Shown: one piece after another, positions 59,340 to 64,000 of the stretch | Layout of the letters: every line of letters starts with the position of its first letter | Numbering within the stretch: the first letter of the stretch is position 1 | Source: Cycas panzhihuaensis | Taxonomy: Eukaryota; Cycadophyta | DNA: 64,000 nucleotides | Direction: 5' to 3' | NCBI GenBank assembly: GCA_023213395.1 | Contig: CM041465.1 | Coordinates: 27,907,741-27,971,740, forward strand | Notes under the pieces: generated by a model | Databases searched by the model: none | Seen by the model: only the letters and a program-made list of their open reading frames with translations | Told to the model about the DNA's origin: nothing | Made by a program: the position numbers and the translations under genes

Positions 59340-59990
59340 ATCTATTTTTGGGTCTTAGGAGGAGGCATTTAGACAATAGCCTTAATTTTTTCTAGATCAA
59401 TTTTAATTCCATCTTGAGAAATAATGTTTCCCAACATCTTCCCTGATGTAATGGTAAAAACACATTTAGAAAGGTATAGGCACAAGTGATACTTTTTATA
59501 TCTTTCAAAAATGGTTCTGAAATCATGCAAATGATTAGATCTCTTACGTGAAAGGGTGAGCATATAATCTAAATAAACAGCAACAATATTGCTAATCAAG
59601 ACATGAAAAATATAGATCATAGCCCTTTGATACATCACACTAGTATTCGTCAATCTAAATAGCATGACTTTGTAAATGAAAGTACCCTAAGAAGTAGTAA
59701 AAGAAGTCTTATCATGGTCATAAAGGGCAATAGAAATTTGATGATATCCTGAAAAACCATCCATAAGAGACATTACCTCAAAACCACCCATTTGATCCCA
59801 AATCTAATCAAGAAAGGGAAGAGGAAAATTGTCTTTGGGATATGCATCATTGATTTCACAAAAGTTAATACAAATTTGAATCATACCATTCTTCTTTACT
59901 ACATGAACTATATTAGAGACCCATTAAGAATAGTCAACACTCTCAATGAATCCAACTCCTAACAACTTCTCTACCTCTTGCTTAATAGAG
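59340..59990 (-). pseudogene. Gypsy reverse transcriptase of G2
   Basis: ORF 59665-59369 contains MLFRLTNTSVMYQRAM and YLDYML, where the second Asp of the polymerase box has become Tyr, an inactivating change. It is followed by YLSKCVFTITSGKMLGNII. Confidence 0.85.
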
Positions 59991-60639
59991 AGGGAGAGGC
60001 ATGGGTGGATAGGGTATTATTTTTGATGTTTGGGTTTAATACTAAGAATCACTATAATATTATATTCAATAATTTAGGAGTCCAGGCCTTGCATATCTTT
60101 ATAGTCCCATGTAAAAACTTAATAGAACTCATGAAAGAGATCATTAAACTGGGTGATCTCATGGGGAGTAAAACTAGCTCCCAACTTGATTATTTAGGGA
60201 GTACCCTCTATTTCTAGATCTACATCAATAGTTTGTTCCATGAGCATTATATTTCCTTCTTTAAAATAAGGAGAGGCTAGTTTAATCAAAGAAATAGACT
60301 CTTGGGATCGAGAATGATCAACTGTAACTTTATGAAACCCTAATTTATGATGTCCATCAAGGAAATCAGGAGATGAACCTACTAAATGCTCAATGATCAC
60401 CTCATCATTCTCAAAATGATCAAGGTGGAAGAGGTTGATGAGGTAAAGGTTTTTAGATTAAAAAGCAAAGAGAGAGAGAGAGAGTCATAAAAGGTAAAAC
60501 AAGACCAATCGATAAGTTTGTAGTGGGCACAAACTCTATGATTGATGAAACTTGATAAAAGGGGATGGGCATATCTATGAACTCCTAAATTGAAGAAAAA
60601 TCTTGATTAAACTCTTGATTATCTATGTTGTGATCATGG

Positions 60640-61215
60640 TGGGACCCATATATCAAGACAAGTGAAGATATAGGATGATCCACATGAGGACGAGAAGGGA
60701 AAGAGACAATAGAAATAGAATTAACTTCCTAGACTCAAGTGGAAGGATCATAACTATTTTGTCCTGAATCAAGTGGATTAGTATCTTTACCATCTAACTC
60801 TAAGTCTAAGTGTTGATGTAATAACATATTCCTCTCATGCCTATTTAACCATATCTTAAAGAAAGGAGAGTGAGAGAAGTATAGGGAAGCATTAACACGT
60901 AAATCATATATAGCTAAAGTTGAAAAAGTAGCTAATGAGGAACTAGTAATATAATGAACCATTATATCTGTCCCTAGAGAGAAGCACAAAACTTGAAAAA
61001 AATGGTATTGAACAGGAAGAAAGGCACTCATGTGAATAGGCCTAGTCAGCAGTGGGCCCCCATGAGGTTCAATAGAATAATAGGTCACTTCTTCATTGGG
61101 AATAATAGAAGGGGATGAAGCTAAAGAACAATCAGTCAAGTATGAAGGCATGGGAGTAGACAAGGAACTTGATGATAAAGGAAGAATCTCAACTAAATTA
61201 TCATCCTTCACTTCT
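60640..61215 (-). pseudogene. protease-RT linker of G2 (contains empty site for G3)
   Basis: ORF 61211-60735 (158 codons) is the longest of the G2 remains and matches G1 47391-47071. At 60640-60660 the sequence crosses the GACCC site without insertion. Confidence 0.7.
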
Positions 61216-61469
61216 AAGCAAGTTGAACAGGCTTCAATAGTAAAGTATTACCCCAAACCAAGTGATTGAAAAAAGTAATCCACAAAGTCAGAAGATTCAC
61301 TAGGTTTAGGTAAAGTCTCGATGAGAGGGATTGATTGGTTAATAGGTTTTAGATTCTGCTTAATGATTTTGAGTTATCCCTCATGGATGAACCTAAGTTC
61401 ATCGAAGAGGCATGAACAAACTACTAACATTTGGATAATCCAAGGTCTACCCAAAATAATATTATATTC

Positions 61470-61870
61470 TAGATCTAAGTCAATGATAGTAAGCTTGGTA
61501 AGCACTGTCTTTTCTTCCAGTGTGAGGGGAAGAGTAACTTAACCCGTGGGCACCTTTTAATTTTTATCATACCCTTAGAAGATACACTCACATAGATCAA
61601 ATATAGAAATCTCTAAATCCTTGATGAGATGAAGAGGGATTACATTAACATATGATCCCTCATCAATAATCACTCGCTTGATATTAATATTATCCTAGAT
61701 AATTTCAATATAGAACAGTGGTATATCATTCAACATATGGGCAGAATGAGTAGACAAGGCAGCTAAATCAAAAGTAAGTGTGGAAATAGGTGAGGAAATT
61801 ACCATGGGGACTCACAACATATTAGACAAAAGTTGGCATTACTCAAGGTAATATTTTAACAAATCAATGA
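61470..61870 (-). pseudogene. Gypsy aspartic protease of G2
   Basis: VIIDEGSYVNVIP near 61670-61630 is the active-site region, with DEG as in G1. Confidence 0.72.
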
Positions 61871-62099
61871 TTGATATGCCTGTTGGAATGGTTTTTAACT
61901 CTTCTACTAAGGAGAAAGATCCATCTTTTATACTAGAGGGAATGGACCTAAACCTGATGGGACGTAGGGGTACTAGAGGTAAAGAGATTTAATTCCTTGC
62001 CATCAAATCATTAGATGATTTAGATGGACCTACACTCTTTGACATTTAATCGTCTTTCTCTTTATTAGAGCATTTATGGGAGTAGTAGTTTTTCTTGAT

Positions 62100-63150
62100 G
62101 AATTAGAGCTTGAAGGTTCATCTTTATTGTCTTACATCTGCTTCTCCTTGCCTTTATCATCTTTACTAGTTTTCTTGCCATGTTGAGGTAATGCATCCTT
62201 GTGGATCGTTTGGTCTTACGGTGACTTAGAAGAATACTTTACTTGAGTATTTGTATCATAAGCTACATTTTGAATAGTTTGGCACTCACTTTTATCATGT
62301 GCATCTATTTGATGATAAGAGAACCATTTTGTATTTCTAGATGGAGGTGGAGGTGGGGGAGGAGCTTGTTTCTGCCTCCCCTCAGTCAGGTGAATGACTT
62401 TGGTCTCTTATGAGGGTTGAGCCTGAGATAAACTGTCAACATGTAATTTAGTATTGATCACATACTCAAGTGATCTAATTGAAGAAGTAAGATAATCGTA
62501 TGTAGGCTTAGGATGGGTAGGCTTCATAGGATGAACTGGTTCTTTAGAAGGCATAGGTTTCCGAACCTTCTTGATACTTGCTTATATTTCAAATATCTCT
62601 AAAGATAAACAATGATCAATTCCTTCCTCAGACATTTGAGGACTGAGTTTGAAAACTTTTAAATACACATGGGGCCTCAATACATTTATAAATAAATCAA
62701 ATAACAAACTGGGATCAAGGTATGAATGGCAAGCATGCACTTGGTCTTGAAATCTCCTAATAAAATCCCTTAAAGTTTCTTCATAATTTTGTTTAATTAC
62801 TAACAAAGATTTGATGCCTAATTCAAATGATCTTACCATATCAAAATAGTTGATAAACAAGTCAACTAGTTATTACAACGAGAGAATGGAAGCTAAAAAG
62901 AGGCAATAAAACCACTTCAAGGTATCACCTTGAAGTGATTTACGGAATATAAATATTACAACATAGTCGTACGACATAAAATCTATACAAGCAAGTGCAA
63001 ATACCTGTATATAAGAAGCAAGGTCTTGAGAAGAGTCACCAAAAAAATTAGGCAGCTCAGAAAGGAATGGAGGCATCGATGACAACAAGACCTCATATAG
63101 GAAGGGATACTTCATATAGTCTAGGAAGGGCCTCCTTGGCCTCAACATAG
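62100..63150 (-). pseudogene. gag of G2
   Basis: Gag core: SLQGDTLKWFYCL (63148 frame) and FINYFDMVRSFELGIKSLL then LFINVLRPHVYLKV (62860 frame). The zinc knuckle near 62330-62270 reads WFSYHQIDAHDKSEC with the first Cys changed. Upstream (63150-63950) lies the Pro/Ser-rich gag N-terminus in broken frames. Confidence 0.8.
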
Positions 63151-64000
63151 TAGGATGTTAAGGTAAGGATGATAGATGAGGAATAAGTGCATGGATAGGT
63201 TGTTGTGGTTATAATTGATGTTGTGAAATGTCATTCAGTAAAAGAGCAAAAGGGGGAACAAACTATATTGTAGGGTTAACCATAGAGTTAGTTTGAGGTA
63301 TAAGATGTTGAGGAAAACTTGAATTGAAAGTATAAAAGGGATTGGGTTGTGGGGTAGGTCTAAGAATATACAAAGAGGAAATAGGATTAGAAGTCCTCAA
63401 AGGTTGTGATTATCCTATTGAAGCATGTGGATGAGCTGAATAAATATGAGAAACATGTTGCAATGAGAAAATCACATTAAACGCTCTAGGGGATGGTGGG
63501 CGAGGTTTAGCACCATGGGAACAAATGGTATATGATACATGAGGGGGTACCTAGGTGGTAGAAGAAATGAAGAGGCAATCCTAGTGGAGTAAGAATAAAT
63601 TAGTCGTAAACTAGATGAGGTCATAACTACTTGACTGGAAGTGGGTATGTGCATAGAACTAGGGATACCATGACCAATAGTGATGGTATCACCTCCATAA
63701 GCAGGAAGTATGGAGTGGGAAGAATAAATTTGAACTTGTTGCCTAGGAGAAGATTGATGAGTTACGAATAAGTCGATTTATGATTGTCAACTTCCTCCAC
63801 GGGCGGGGAATGAGGTTGTGACGTAGGTGTCGGTGAATGAGGATAAGAAGGATGTGGAGACTACATGGTATTCAGTGGGGGGTATACCTCAATTGACTCA
63901 TAGTTTTCACGTAAGGGATCGATTTAAGTATGGTCTGGTAGGGACGACATGGTATGAGTCTCAGAGTAAAATAGATCATGGTAACTAGGCATGCATAGTG

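Larger units (their letters stand above)
55410..64000 (-). mobile_element. old Gypsy element G2 (runs off right edge)
   Basis: Second copy of the G1 family on the minus strand: gag (63900-62100), protease, linker, RT, RNase H, integrase, spacer, second RNase H, 3' repeats. Homology to G1 is continuous from about 55665 to 62330. The left limit is uncertain: a single unit of the 24-bp repeat at 55410 suggests the 3' region extends at least that far. The 5' LTR is beyond the window. It provides the uninterrupted sequence at the G3 site (60640-60660) and at the Copia B site (62330). Confidence 0.85.

Overview
The window is nuclear DNA from a plant, most likely a seed plant with a large, repeat-rich genome. 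The evidence is a dense set of plant-type Ty1/Copia and Ty3/Gypsy LTR retrotransposons, several with primer-binding sites matching initiator-Met tRNA, plus a captured fragment of a plant-type AAA+ ATPase gene. I found no intact host gene, no tRNA or rRNA gene and no CRISPR array. The species cannot be told from the sequence. Most of the window is AT-rich; the block 32.7-46.7 kb is clearly richer in G+C.

Layout. (1) 1-1126: the 5' end of a Copia element on the minus strand (gag start, primer site, short LTR). (2) 1127-5701: AT-rich DNA without genes, with one scrap of Gypsy sequence, followed by a 370-bp TG/TA microsatellite. (3) About 6.1-18.7 kb: an old, stop-riddled Copia element ('C1'). 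It is split between its protease and pre-integrase segments by a much younger complete Copia element ('N', 8106-15716; 297-bp LTRs with 3 differences; 5-bp target duplication GATTC). (4) 18.7-22.6 kb: the 5' half of another old Copia element ('A') with a 131-bp LTR. A sister copy ('B') lies at 48.5-51.8 kb. (5) 22.6-24.1 kb: unassigned sequence. (6) 24104-27738: a compact non-autonomous LTR element ('E') with no recognisable retroviral-type genes, carrying an antisense piece of an AAA+ ATPase gene. (7) 27.7-48.5 kb: a decayed Gypsy element on the minus strand ('G1'), split by a complete 14-kb GC-rich Gypsy element of related type ('G3', 32724-46721; 2.55-kb LTRs; target duplication GACCC). (8) 51.8-55.4 kb: gene-free DNA with two short tandem arrays. 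(9) About 55.4 kb to the right edge: a second decayed Gypsy copy ('G2') of the G1 family, which supplies the empty site for the G3 insertion.

The Gypsy elements have the non-chromodomain Tat/Athila-like layout gag, protease, reverse transcriptase, RNase H, integrase. In addition, all three copies carry a second plant-type RNase H domain on the 3' side of the integrase, 1 kb or more away and close to the 3' end. This shared architecture, the gene-capturing element E, and the hairpin-forming arrays next to G2 are the most interesting things in the window. Nothing here looks able to move by itself: every coding region is interrupted by stops or frame changes. Element N has nearly identical LTRs and so moved recently, probably with proteins supplied by other copies, unless some frame breaks are sequencing errors.
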